Shown here: positions 13,081 to 26,400 of the stretch, piece by piece
How the letters are laid out: the number at the start of each line of letters is the position of its first letter
Numbering within the stretch: position 1 is the stretch's first letter
Origin: Sarcocystis neurona
Lineage: Eukaryota > Apicomplexa > Conoidasida > Eucoccidiorida > Sarcocystidae
Reading direction: 5' to 3'
Length of the DNA: 64,000 nucleotides
NCBI GenBank assembly: GCA_000727475.1
Contig: KL647296.1
Location: 3,327,633-3,391,632 of the forward strand
The notes under the pieces: model-generated
What the model saw: only the letters and a program-made list of their open reading frames with translations
What the model was told of the DNA's origin: nothing
Database searches by the model: none
Translations under genes and position numbers: made by a program

Positions 13081-13843
13081 TATAAGCAGTGACGCGTCAG
13101 GTGGTGGATTCCCAGTGTCAGGGAGTTTGTTGCTGGGGGCTGCCGCGTCACGTGTTTTTGCTCCGCAGGGTACCGCCCGTCTCAAGCGAAAAGGCGCACA
13201 CACAGGAGGGAACAGAGAGGGAAGAAATCAGAGACAGAGAGAGAGATGGAAACGCGGGAGCCTGCCTCGCTTTGCTGAGTTCAAGAGAGCATGTGCGCAT
13301 TTCGTTAATCGAGAAAAATTCATCGCCGGGAAGAGAACGGCAAGCAGGCCTCCGTCGTAACACCGTGTGACCGTGTCCCTGGACCCCAGCATAGCCCCTC
13401 CACGCAGATATATGTGTATATATATACATATATGAACACGCACACAAAAGACGTACACAAAGCGAAAGGGAGGTAGGTGTCAAGTGGGAGGAGAAGGAGA
13501 GGAAGAGAGATTCACAAGACCCTTTCCAGCTTTGGCTGATCTACGATCTGGAAAGTGCGCTTGTATGATGTCTTTGTATTCTCGAAGGATCGCTGCGGAG
13601 TGTGTTGGCAGTTGCGACAATACGAAGAAGACAAGGGGAAACTCACAGGCGAGACGACCCCTTCTTAACAGCCGCAGAGAGCTAACAATCGAGAATTCAT
13701 CTACGCATGCGAGAACGGGGAGTTGAAGGAAAAGTTTTGTGCCGGTGCGAAGTGGACCACCGAGGACGCAGTCGACGAACCGCTGCTGCCGGTGCTGCTG
13801 CCGAGCGCTTGAGGCAGCTCAGCAAAGAAGTCTCTGTCCCAGC

Positions 13844-13880
13844 ATGTGTGTGTGTGTGTGTGTGGTGGGGGGGGGGGGGT
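13844..13880 (+). repeat. (TG)n followed by a G run
   Basis: About nine TG dinucleotides, then a G-rich run (gtgggggggggggggt). Such a run could adopt G-quadruplex or cause polymerase slippage, so its length in the assembly is doubtful. Confidence 0.85.
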
Positions 13881-14199
13881 GAACATAGAAAGACTCATAT
13901 AAGAGAAGGAAGAGCAGTGAGATGACGTCCGAGTAGGGCGCGCGCACGAAGCACCTGCTGAAAAGGAAGGCGGTGGCTCTAGAGGGCTACGCGTGGCCGG
14001 TGACGAGACTTTGACTCCACACAAGTCTGCTTTATTTTCGACGTCCTCTACAACCACTCCACGCACAACAAGCCTCCAAAGTAGACACGTAAGGCTACAA
14101 CTACTGCAAAAGAGAAAGGCAAGTGCGGTAAAGAAAAAACCGTGCGGGAGAACAACAGTATTATTACTGGCGCGCGTGGTGCGGTCTTCAATAGCGACA

Positions 14200-14420
14200 C
14201 CGAAGTGCAGGGCCCCTCGCGCAGTGCGGAGGATCTCTGCAGCCCAGAACGCCTCGTTGACCAGGCGACCGCCGCCCACCGTCCACGCCCATCTCGAGCA
14301 AGGCGAAGAAGAAGACTCGGCAGGATTAGGTAGCCAAGTCCTGGAAGCATCAGCAGGGGCACTCGAGAAAACAGGGGGCGGGACGATGGCCGCGCTGCAG
14401 AAGCCGCCGTCGTCGTCCAG
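14200..14420 (-). CDS. Candidate exon, possible SPRY-like segment downstream of the BTB-BACK exons
   Basis: The minus strand keeps a long frame here that contains EAFWAAEILRTARGALHFGV followed by AIEDRTT. The spacing resembles the SPRY pattern (W-x-v/a-E-v/i, then a GVA-type strand and acidic turn), which often follows BTB-BACK modules. Exon borders could not be fixed: an acceptor ttctgcag occurs at about 14425 and possible donors follow the motif. It lies about 3.3 kb downstream, on the same strand, of the last firm BACK exon (17765-17644). Low certainty; the long frame also runs on through poly-Pro/His repeat sequence that is surely non-coding. Confidence 0.3.
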
Positions 14421-14830
14421 ACGCGAGGCAGCCCCAGCAGCAGCGTGAGAGCTTCTTCGTTGACTTTCTGCTCTCACAATAGCGACAGGAAAAAGGCCTC
14501 CGTTTTTATCTGCAGCAAACTTCGCGTTTTCCTTCGGACGCACACAGGCAGCAGCAGCAGCACCAGAGTGGCGTAGATGAAGCAGCGCAGCAGCAGCACC
14601 CCAATACCGTCCGCTCGTCAAAGCTCTGCAAGTCACCCAGATGTCATACTGATACGTAGACACACCTCTCTCTCTCTCTAATATATACAAACATCTCTAC
14701 GTACATAGATATACATGTGGATATGTATACGTAGCACTCATCCGCGCACAGCGACACCTGTGCACGAATCGGTATACAGAGACGTCAGCAGTCGCATGTA
14801 TACAGTCGCACGTATATACAGCTTCCCTGA

Positions 14831-14861
<31 letters not shown>

Positions 14862-15195
14862 CCACAAATACGTACATGCGTAGATGTCTACACACAGATG
14901 TAGCAGCAGCACCAAGCAAGTGAGGACATCTCGCCTGGATCCACACACCCTGCATCGAACGACTGCTCCTGCGACAGGCAGAGCAGCTCGATATTGCTGT
15001 CTCCTCCCTATACTACAAAACCGTGGACCTGCGGCACTTATGTTTATTAAATTGATTCTAAAGACAGAGCAGACACTGATAACTCCCCGTCTCACGCGCA
15101 GCAGAATTCCTGCGTCGTGGAATGCATCTCCTGCTGTGTCTGTGTGTGGGTGTCTGTTTTTTCGTACACACACATACGTACACATATGTACATAC

Positions 15196-15359
15196 AATGT
15201 AGTGGTTTCTGAGTTGAGATAAGAAGAGAGGAAGGCCATAAGGCTGTCCTCAGAGTATGAGAAGCCAGGCCCACAGTTGCTGAAGCACAAGTGGCAGCGA
15301 TGAAGCAGCTCGGCAGTGCTGCCAGGACAGTAGCAGCAGTCCTCCGTCGACGGGCCCTG
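15196..15359 (-). CDS. Candidate internal exon, Cys-rich (probable 3' part of the BTB-BACK gene)
   Basis: The exon is bounded by a strong acceptor on the minus strand (ctctttttcag, exon starting 15359) and a consensus donor (gtatgt, exon ending 15196). It encodes a non-repetitive, soluble-looking peptide with clustered cysteines (TEDCCYCPGSTAELLHRCHL) and then a helical stretch. It enters in phase 0 and leaves in phase 2. It lies downstream of the BACK exon at 17765-17644 on the same strand, so it is probably a later exon of that gene, but intervening exons are unresolved and no family is recognised. Confidence 0.4.
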
Positions 15360-17643
15360 CTGAAAAAGAGAGAAGTTGCTAGGACTATGAACCCTCCTGA
15401 AACAGAGAAGAAGAGCCCCCAAGACCACGGGCCCTGCTAAAAAGGCGACTAGGACTACGAGACCGCTGCAAAGAAGAGCCGCGCAGCAAGGGCCGTGGCA
15501 GGGACGGCAAGAAGTCTGCGGCGTCTACCCCGGCGCAGGCCTCTCTTCTCTCCCTTTCTCTCTGCAGGCCGCCTCGTTGCAGCAAGCAAGCACCACCTCC
15601 AGAGAAAACTGCTTTGCTACATGCGCCCAATTTAGTTGACAGCTTTCTTGGCCTTTTCTTTCTGTCGCCGCGGCGGAGAGCTGCGGCAGTAGGGGGACTC
15701 TTCGCAGAACTTGGCATTATGAAGCAAATTCCTCCGGCAAACAGATAAAGAAACATTAGCTGTGTGCCCTGCTAATCATCGCCGAGGCGTCGCAGGAGGA
15801 AGCACCGCAGCAGTCATATTATTGGCCCGCAGTGTATGACGCACACACGACTCTTTAGGAAAAGAAGCCGAACGGGCGCAAATGCTGTCTTGCCCTCTTT
15901 CGCTTCTTTGTTTCTTCCTTGTAGAAATAGAAATAGGGGCAAGGGTAGGGCGAAAGTCACTTTTTACTGCACTGGCCTCCTCGCTATAGATGGGGTCGAC
16001 AGACGAGGAAGACTAGCAACCCTCACAGTCCTAGTATTCGTCCTAGCAGCGGCATTTATCGAGTCACACATATATATGTATACAAATAGGACTCATACAA
16101 CTTATTTACACCAGCACACGTATACACACACATGGAGAAGAGGTTTGAAAAAGAATATGAGAAAATAAGGGTCGCAGTTTTCATCGGTCGCCCAGCGCGA
16201 AGTGCGACAAGTTACAAATATTTGTCGTGTTCAAAGGTCGTTTAAGCGACGGCGCGCCAACGCGCAGACAGCAGCAGCTTGTCTGGGCAGGGGGAGCACA
16301 CACACGGTAGAAGGACTGTTGACGAAGTCGAAATTCTCCTTGATGCGGCATCACACGCCCCCCCCCCTCCCCTTGCAACACGCCCGCCGAGCCATATATC
16401 TCTCTCTCGAGTAGAAGTTGTACAGAAAACCTTACTTTTTACACCGGGGAACGCACGAGACGCCTAGGAAAAGAGGCGTGCCTCCCCAGGTAATAACGCT
16501 CTACCGAGAATTTGCTGAATATATACATGTGTATACATGTTCATATATGCATGCGCGCATACATGCAGATATATACCTATTTACGTATGGGTGTCTATAG
16601 ACAAACAAAACTATATACACACGCACCTAAATATATATACGTGGGCGCACACATCCATATACATATATATGTGTATGCATATAGATGTGTTCTGAAGCGA
16701 AAGTTTGGAGAAAAATGTGAGGGGGCTGCCGCAGGGGGCGAAACCGGCTGTTTTTGCCAGCGCAAAGCAGTCTAACGTCTACGCAGGAGCAGAGTGCTTC
16801 TCTGCGTGTTCCTCCTCACAAGTGGACTTTGTCAAAGGTTTGTTCTTCTTTCTCCTCATCTTGAAAAACAAAATTGTCAACATGGTAGCATGTCTCTCTC
16901 TATTCCACCACCTGCATCTAGGTTTGTGTGTACACGCGTGCACCAAGTATTCGAGTGAGGAAGAAGACGCCGAAGAAAAACAGTTCCTGATCATACACGC
17001 GGGAAAGTCGTCACAAGAGACACACACAGCAGCGCGGCAACAGCAGCAGCAGCAGCAGTTTCACATGCAGCCGCGTCGTAATCAAGAACACGCGCGCGGG
17101 GCCTGCAACGACACCTACAGAGACTCGCACCGCCCATAAACATATAAACATCTGTGGAAAAAAACATAAATATACATATGCGTAGGAGCACACATACATA
17201 CATATATTTTGTGTACGCGCAGGAACACATATGGGAACATCTATACACACGTATATATATATAGATCCGCACGTGCGTAGGAGTGTATATATATAGATGT
17301 GTTCGAGCGTATATATATGCAAATGCATATGTGTAGGAACACACACATAAATAGCTAGATGCACAGGTATAGGAGAACATATATACTTCGGGGCACCTTG
17401 ATGTATATATGTGTATATGGATATGCGCAGCGACAGTCGGACGCGTGAACAGAAGGGACGTGGAAAATTTTGTGAAGATAGAAGCTGGAGAGACAAGCAG
17501 AAACGGCAGCATTTTAACTGCGTTGGGACGATGTGGTGGATTAAAGGGAAAAGGCAGAAGGCAGTGCAAAGAGAAGAAAAGGTGTGTGGTGGACAGGCCC
17601 ACGGAAAAGAAGACTCACAGTCCAAGGGAAGACACGTGGATAC

Positions 17644-20600
17644 CACTCAGTACGCGAGCATTTCCGCAGGCATGCGTCAAGAAGCAGAGACTCGAGCGCG
17701 GGCTCTCGGCAGGCCCGTATCTGGCTAGCGGACATAGAGTCGTAGCGTATACAGCGGAAAATGTCCTGCACCAACAAATCCGCAGAAAAAAGAAGAAGCA
17801 ACAGCAGCAGCAGCAGCAGCAAAGAAAAGCGCTTCTTCGCGACCGCCGTAGCGAGCCGTAGACACAGGCTCACAGAAAAAGACAGAAAGACAGAAACAGA
17901 TAAAAATGACACTCCGAGGAGCACAATATATACATATATATATATATTTATATATAGAGAGAGAAGTATATGTGTGGACGCTTTTGCTCCATGAATGTGG
18001 AAGACGAAATGCTAACAAATGCTACATCTCCTTCGCCCGAAACGCATACACGCAGAAAGAGCCATATACTTAAACACATGCACACGTACGTACACATATA
18101 TTATCCATCCATTCATACATACATATTATACGTACGTACTTACATATATATTTATATATACATACATACACACACATACATATATGTACATGTACATACG
18201 CAAGTGTATACGTCCGCACATACGTACACACACATCCATATATACACATATCTATCTATCTATTGAAGGTAGGCCTTTTGCACACACTCATGTATATAAA
18301 AAGCCTAGCTTCTATATCATCTATATAGACATATATATATTATATGTACACACACGTCTATTAATCTACCCGCCTGTCCGCGATAACGTCGAAGCCAGGC
18401 TTTTTGTATACATTCGCGCGGGGAGTCATAGTATAGGTGGATATTGAGAAGGCGAAAAGAACGGCGTAGGTCACTAAGACACATTCCCCTCCCAGCAGCA
18501 GCAACAGCAGCAATCGCACAGCAGCGTCTGCTTCCTTTATTCTAGCGGCCGCCTCCTTCTGCCGGGTGTTCGTACACTTGGACGACCACACGAAGGCACA
18601 CTCTCTGCTCGGTGTCTATACACCACAAACTCGAACACGCTGCTGTATACGGAAGACAAGTACATGCACATATATATATTTATATATCCGCTATCTAGAC
18701 TGTCATGGATATACCCAGACCGACAACAGAAAGCAACGGATGGCCGCTTCTCTCGCTGGAGCTGCGCGAGGAAATGTTTGTCTTCTTATAAATATTCAGC
18801 AGTGGAACGGAGAGCCGACGGCAGAGAAATGCTTCCACCATAAAAGCTCCTCATTTCCCTCTGCAAACATATGCACATTTTCTATACAGATCTTGAAAAG
18901 CTCCTTTATATATACTCATATATATACGTACACGTATATACACACGTAGACACAAAAATATCCCTATTAAAAAAACTAGACACGTACACATGCATATATA
19001 TATGTACACGTACACGCAGAGGTATGTATGCACGTAAAACTAAATACGTACATATATATATGTATACACATGTGTATGTATGCAAGTAAAACCAAATACG
19101 TACATATATATATATATATGGCATAGCTGTAAATGACTGCTCTATATATATACACTTATATGTATATACGTATATTTACGTCTGTCCATGTATACACGTA
19201 CGTAGCTGTATATGCATGCTATATATAGAGAGAAAGAGATGTATATGTATATGTAAGTCAGTCTATATATACATGTACATACATGTACGCGACTGCTGCA
19301 GAAATGTACGACAATGCGGGACCTGAGAAACTGTAGAATATTTCCTTTTCTCGCGTAGGGGTCGGCGCAGGACTGCTGGTGAGAGGTCTTTGCTACTTTT
19401 CTAGGCGTTTGGAGCCGAAGAAAAGTCGCAAGAGCTATTAAAATTTGGAACTTTCAACGAGAAAGAAAAGACACTTCTTTGCTGTTGTGCCCGGAAGAAG
19501 GATTTGCAGGTACTGCAGATAACAACTGACATCACAAGCAAAGCAAAACAGTTTTCTCTTCTCCTCAGAAAAGTGCTCGAAGTTACCCATGAACATCAAC
19601 AGAAGAAATGGACGTCTCTCCGTGGAGAGAGAGCCAAAAAGGAGAAAAATAGGTCTCCCTCCGCAGAAACAGCAATAAAAGAGCGGCAGAGACAGAACAG
19701 ACGGAAAACGAGAAGAAAAGGACGTCTCCTCCCATCCGAGAAGAAAAGTACGTCTCTCGAGAAACAGAGAGACAGACACCAAGAAAGAGAAGAAACTCCA
19801 CGTCAGCGAGACCTTCTTGAGGGAAACTTGGGGTGTCACGAGCACGACTTGCACACTTTTACGGTGTACGTACACCGGAGGAACGTCTCGAGAAGAACAA
19901 TTTCTCGCCCCTCCCACGCGCTCGCTGTCGTTTCCACAGAAGTCCGGCAGCCCCCGCTTTGCTTCTGACAACGACATTCTCCCTCCAAAAGAAGACCAAA
20001 AAAAACTCCACAAAAAAAAGCAAGGAGGCCGAAGACACCCCACCATCGCAAGACACTTCACCATCGCAAGAGACCCCACCATCGCAAGAGACCCCACCAT
20101 CGCAAGAGACCCCACCATCGCAAGAGCGTCTGCCCGATGCTGGGAGACCCCAGACTCTGCGTCGACTTCCGTCTTCCTTCCTGTCCGTTTCTTTTTTTGT
20201 CCTCCTTCGTGTTCTTCCTGTTTCGCCCTCTCCACGTCGTCCTCTTCTTCCTTTTCTTCTCCGGCTGCAGAGGCAGCGTCTCTTTCCCAGAAGTACGTGC
20301 TCTGGTCGTTCAGCCAGGCGGAGGCGCAGAGGAAAACTTGAATTTCGTCCATCTGCAAATTATCGTGTTGCAGCAACAGACGAAGACCCTCGGGACCGAG
20401 CTGCAAGTAGTGCAGTCCTGCACAGTGAAGCGAAGCAGCAGTTTGCTGTTCAGCCGTCGCAAAAAGCGCCAAAGACGCCAAGAGAAGGAAAAAACGCCCT
20501 CCACATCTCCGCGAAGAAGGGAAAGTGAACACAGAACGGGAAAGCGAAAGACAGAGAGATAGACACGGAAAAGGGGAGAAAACTGCGAACAAAACTGCAG

Positions 20601-22910
20601 AGAAGACCCAAAACAAGAAGACCGCAGAAATATACACACATGTACACCCCTCCTCCAGAGAAATATGGGTGAGAAACGAAAACACTGATGACGTGTGTCT
20701 TTTTCTCGCGTCTCCGTGCGCATGCATCCGTCATTTATTCCCCGTCTCTCCGTCTCTTCTCTTCTCCTTTTTCGTCTCCCCTCTGTTTCGGTCCCCTTCT
20801 CTTCCGTGCTCTCCGTTTCTCTCGCGATCTCCCCCTTTTCGTCGGTCTCTGCTGCTCGTCTCCCGTTCTCCCGGTTGTTTCGCTCGCCGGAACCACCCCC
20901 TTTCTTCTCTCCTTCTCTTCTTCACATTTTTGCTGCTCTCGCCCGGTGCCCCTCTCTTTTTCTCTTTTCCCCTGCTGTTCCACCTTCTCCCCTCTACAGA
21001 GACTTATCTGCGTCCCCTCTCTCCGTGGCCGTCTCCCTTCCCTTTCTGTCCCCTGCTGTGCCCCCCCTGGGCTTCTTCTCCACTTTCCCTTCTTTTTTTT
21101 CTCCGTTTTTTCGCTTTTTTCTGCTCTCTTCGATCCCCCCCCCCCCTTCTTCACCGAGAGCTTCTTTCCCTATTCCTTGCCTTTCCTTGTCTCTCGCCGT
21201 CTCCGTCTCCGTCTCCTTTGCTCGCCCTGCTCCTTTCTCTTCTTCTTCGAGAAAAACGTCTCTGTGTCCTTCTCGTCTCTCCCTTTTTATCGCTTTTTCC
21301 TCTCTTTTCTTCGGAGCTCTTTGTGGTCCTATCCTTTTCTTCTCTCTTTTTTTGAAACTCTATTTCCTGTCCTTCCTTCAGTTCTTAGCCCTTGTGTCTC
21401 TTCTGCTTTCCCCCTATCTCTGCCTTCTCTCTGTCTCCGCGTCTCCGTGTCTCTGCGTCTCCGTGTCTCCGTGTCTCCGCGTCTGCGTGTCTCCGTGTCT
21501 CTCTTCCTTTTTCACTCTCTTCTTTCCGATGTTATGTCTCTCGACTCTCCTTTCCTTTTTCTGTCTTGTCTTAACCCTGTCCATCTAATCTTGCCCTTTC
21601 TCCACTTTCTTGTTATCTTTCTTTTTCTCTCACATCTTACTTTCTCGTCCTTTCCTTCTTCTCCTTCTCCCCTCTGGTTTTCTTCTCTCTTCCGCCCACT
21701 TTTCTGTCTGTCCTTCCTGCGTCTCCTCTTCGCCTTTCTTCTTCTGTCTGTTTCTCTCTCTGGTTCTGTTCCTCTTTTTTTGTGTCTTTCCTTTCCACTT
21801 CCTTCTTCTCACCAGCAAAGACAGCAAACGCAGAATCAGCGAGGATGCGGACGCAGTCCCGCAGCAGCTGACGCTCACGCATGAACTCTGCTGCATGCGC
21901 CAAAGTAGCGAAAAATTCGATACTCATTGGCCGGGCAAGCTGCTGCAGCACCTCTTCACAAAGGCGGTCCATCTTCCACCGCCACGCTTCTTTATACACC
22001 TGGATCAGCAGAAAAGGATCTGCTTCCTCGGCGACGCGTCGCTGTCTGTCATCCGCCCACATCCCCGTAGGGGAAAAAAACAGCAGCAAAGCAGCGGGGG
22101 CAACAGTAGCAGCAGGGACAGCAGCAGCAGCAGAGAGAGCAGCAGCAGGAGGGACGACAGCAGCAGCAGCGACAACAGCAGCAAGAGGGAGAGCAGCAGC
22201 AGCAGGGACAACAGCAGGGACAGCAGCAATACAAGTAGCACACTGACAGAAGCAGTAATAAAAGCAGTAGCGACAACAGCAGCAAAGGCGATAGCAGCAG
22301 GGGTATAGAAGGAGCAGCAAACAAGGCAGCGATAGCAGCAGCAGCAGCAGAGGTAGCAGCAAACGTAGCAGCGCTAGCAGCAGCAGCGGTAGCAGCGAAC
22401 GTAGCATCGGCAGCAGCAGCAGAGGGAGCAGCAAACGTCGGACCGACAACACCAGCAGATCGGCCGGCAGCAGCAGAACCACCGGATAGAAGAAGAGATC
22501 GTTGTACGCGCATTTCTTTGTACACGGGAACTGCAACACCGAGACAAGTCCTGGCCACCGCCACGGAGAGTTCTGGGGTGTATGTACACCCGAAATGCGC
22601 AGACGAAAGGCAGGAGCAGCTGCTGCAGCGGCTCCTACGTGCGTACGCCAGCGACGGGGGAGTTCACGGAGCGTACGTGCTGCTGCTGCTGCAGTCACGA
22701 GAATCAGGAGAAAAAGTAGACGAGAGCAGGAAAAAGAAAAGTGCGGCCGTGGACAACCAGGGAGTTGAGGAAACCTGTGTTAAGGAGAACCGCAAGTTCA
22801 AGAAAAATTGCCACAAAAAAACACTTCCACACGCACACGTGTGCTGCCCTACGTACACATTTGCTGGTAGGACAGTATACACATATGTATACATAATATG
22901 GCGTGAGACA

Positions 22911-22949
<39 letters not shown>

Positions 22950-23426
22950 TGTATACGTCGTATNNNNNNNNNNNNNNNNNNNNNNNNNNNNNNNNNNNNN
23001 NNNNNNNNNNNNNNNNNNNNNNNNNNNNNNNNNNNNNNNNNNNNNNNNNNNNNNNNNNNNNNNNNNNNNNNNNNNNNNNNNNNNNNNNNNNNNNNNNNNN
23101 NNNNNNNNNNNNNNNNNNNNNNNNNNNNNNNNNNNNNNNNNNNNNNNNNNNNNNNNNNNNNNNNNNNNNNNNNNNNNNNNNNNNNNNNNNNNNNNNNNNN
23201 NNNNNNNNNNNNNNNNNNNNNNNNNNNNNNNNNNNNNNNNNNNNNNNNNNNNNNNNNNNNNNNNNNNNNNNNNNNNNNNNNNNNNNNNNNNNNNNNNNNN
23301 NNNNNNNNNNNNNNNNNNNNNNNNNNNNNNNNNNNNNNNNNNNNNNNNNNNNNNNNNNNNNNNNNNNNNNNNNNNNNNNNNNNNNNNNNNNNNNNNNNNN
23401 NNNNNNNNNNNNNNNNNNNNNNNNNN

Positions 23427-23464
<38 letters not shown>

Positions 23465-26400
23465 TGTATACGCGTATCTGCCTAAGCCTGAGCTTCCCTA
23501 CTATATATATATATATATACGTATATACACATTCCCGGTATACACATTCCTGATATACGAACCACAGGTGTCTAAAAAGGGAGCGAAGAAATTATACAAG
23601 CACATACATATACATATATATACGGAGGTATTTTACACAACGCATGTACACGTACATACGTGCAAACAAACGTACACATACAAATATATATATATGTATG
23701 TATTTTACTACAACGTGTATATATATATACACACATAAGTATATTACCCAACGTGTATATATATATATATATATTTCTACATAGACTACACGATGTGCGT
23801 ATGTATATACAGCTCCATATACATAGATATATATCGGTGTATTAGGTCGATTAAAGAACGTGCACATATAGATAGATGTATGTATACACGCATAGGAAGA
23901 GCAATACACACAAGCACACAGAGATAGAGACAGAGGGTGACGCAGGGTGGCGGTATACGATCGCTATTATGTCTATAAATAGATGTCTTTAAGGCAGTAC
24001 AAAGGGATGCATACGGAGAGATCTTGAACAGCAAATATATAAATATATATATATGAGTAGACAGGGGGAGAGAGATACAGAGAGGGAGAGGGCGGTTCTT
24101 CTGCGAGTTTTTTCTTCTTTTTCTCTTTTAATTTCTTCACGTCGCTGAACGTAAACCCGCAAAAGTTCCTATCCTGCCTTTTGGATTTTCTTCGTGTACA
24201 CCGTCGCAAAACAGCAGAAAACGGAGAGAAGAGAGACGGAGAGATAAATTGAAGACGGAAACACAAATTTTACACACACACATACACATAAATATACGTA
24301 CATGCACATACACCCACATACATATACATATACGTACGCAGACATACGCATACATATACACACATATATACATATATATACACATACACATATATTTATA
24401 TATACACATATCCATACACATATATACACATACATATGTAAACATACATATACGTACACATACATACACACACATATGTGTGTATGCACATACATATACA
24501 TTCATACCTATATATACACATACATATACATACACGCACATACATATACTCACATACACATACACACATATATATACATATACACACATATACATATACA
24601 TACATATACATACACACACATATACATATACATACATATACATATACACACATATACATACGCACATATATATACATATACACACATATACATATATATA
24701 CATATACATACGCACATATATATACATATACACACATATACATATACATACATATACATACATATACATACATATATATCTATATGAATGCATATACATA
24801 CACGCACATACAGGCACACAGAGCCACTGTAGAAACGGCGGCTTTTTTTCTGCGAAGAACTGTGAGTTTTGTGATTAGCAGCAAATGCTGCTCACCCACA
24901 CAGGGACGGCGGCTGCAGGAATGGAAGCATTTTCTCTTTTCCGGACGTGAGGAGACGCCGTACGGAAGCACGTGTCTCGGCATTGTATTGGAGAAGGACT
25001 GCTGCTGCCAAGAGGAAAAGTAGATGTGCGTGTGTGTGTGTGTGTGTGTGTGTGGCATGCGCATGTGTCTCTATCTTCGTCTATTTCATCGGTCGCTTTT
25101 TCCTCTTTTCCGCTTTGAAATCTCGCAGTCTCCCTCTGTATTCAAATCTTCCTATTTGTCCCTGCAGTTCTCCTTCTTTCGGTGCCCTTCTCCTATTTTC
25201 ATCCACGTACACATACGCACACACACACGTGCTACATAAAGTCACACAAATGTCTACATCCGCACAGAAGCCAACGTCTATACATATATATTGTCCGTTT
25301 TCACTCTATACATATTTATATAAAGATCAGCAATACTTCATATATTGAAACACATACATATTACCAGGACCCAACGTTACATACATACATATATATATGT
25401 GTGTAGCCACTACCAACATATATATATAGTGTCAAGACCCATGACATACATATGTATATATATGTGGTATCACTACCAATATATCTATATATATAGATAT
25501 ATACATATATATGTATAAATATTACCAGCAGTCAACGTATAAATGCATATATAGACGTATTTCCAGGACCCAATATTACATGTATATATTGTCACTACCA
25601 ACACGTATACATATAGTCACCACGCAGGACATATATACATATATGTATATGTATTTGTTTGTACCCATTTTCAAGCATGCTAGGAAGTGTTACTATTGAA
25701 TTCCTGCATATGTGCAATAACATAGAAAGAGGTCGAGACCGTCCTCGTGCCTCTCAAGACATATACATATATATGTATATTCGTACGTATGTACAAATAT
25801 ATGTGTGTGTGTGTGAATATATATATATATATAGGGGGGCATCTGTTCTACGTGGAGGAATAGAAGACATGCAGCTACTTCGCCGCTTGAGAAGTTTGTC
25901 CAGAGAGAGAGAAAGAAGACGTACGTACGTGTCGACACGCTCGAACGTGTTCTTCTATATAAACAAGCGTGCGCTATTTCTGCTAGGATGTATACACAAA
26001 TATAGGCGGCATATATATGTACGTGGATAAAAAACAGCAAAACTTCCCCTACCGATACGACTACAGATAAATGTTCACCCACACATACGCCTGTCCCCTG
26101 TACACACATCAAGCCTCTCCCTCCATATACATATATATATATGTATACACACACATATTATATATATTGTGTATGCCGACGTTGTTACATGTGGAAATAT
26201 TTACCCGTAGATGGACTGCAGAATGAAGTGGACCCCCTCCGGGTAGGCGGTGGGGAGTTCGTAATTCAAAATTGCGTCTCTTTCCGACGGTGCTGGGGCA
26301 AAGGCGGGCGGCACAGCAGCAGCAGCAGAACAGCAGCGCAGCAGCACGAGCACGAGACGGGAATCGCTTTGGCAGCAGCGTAAAGATAGGAGAAGAAGCA

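Noticed and set aside
13701..14690. 329-codon minus frame as a whole gene
   Set aside because: It includes the TG/G-run and microsatellite translations; only the central part was kept as a tentative exon.
20525..21884. Plus-strand frames of up to 398 codons rich in Ser, Leu and Phe
   Set aside because: They come from the polypyrimidine tract; the overlapping minus strand carries real BTB-BACK exons at both ends.
22500..23740. Plus-strand frame across the assembly gap
   Set aside because: Most of it is unknown bases and TA repeat.
24249..24878. Long open frames on both strands rich in Tyr, Ile, His, Thr, Cys and Val
   Set aside because: They arise from the CATATA satellite, which lacks stops in several frames; no start context, domain or splice signal.
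24900..25015. Minus-strand exon-like segment with acceptor and donor inside the large BTB intron
   Set aside because: It can be joined in phase, but the direct junction 26205 to 22045 restores the exact BTB spacing; kept only as a possible alternative exon.
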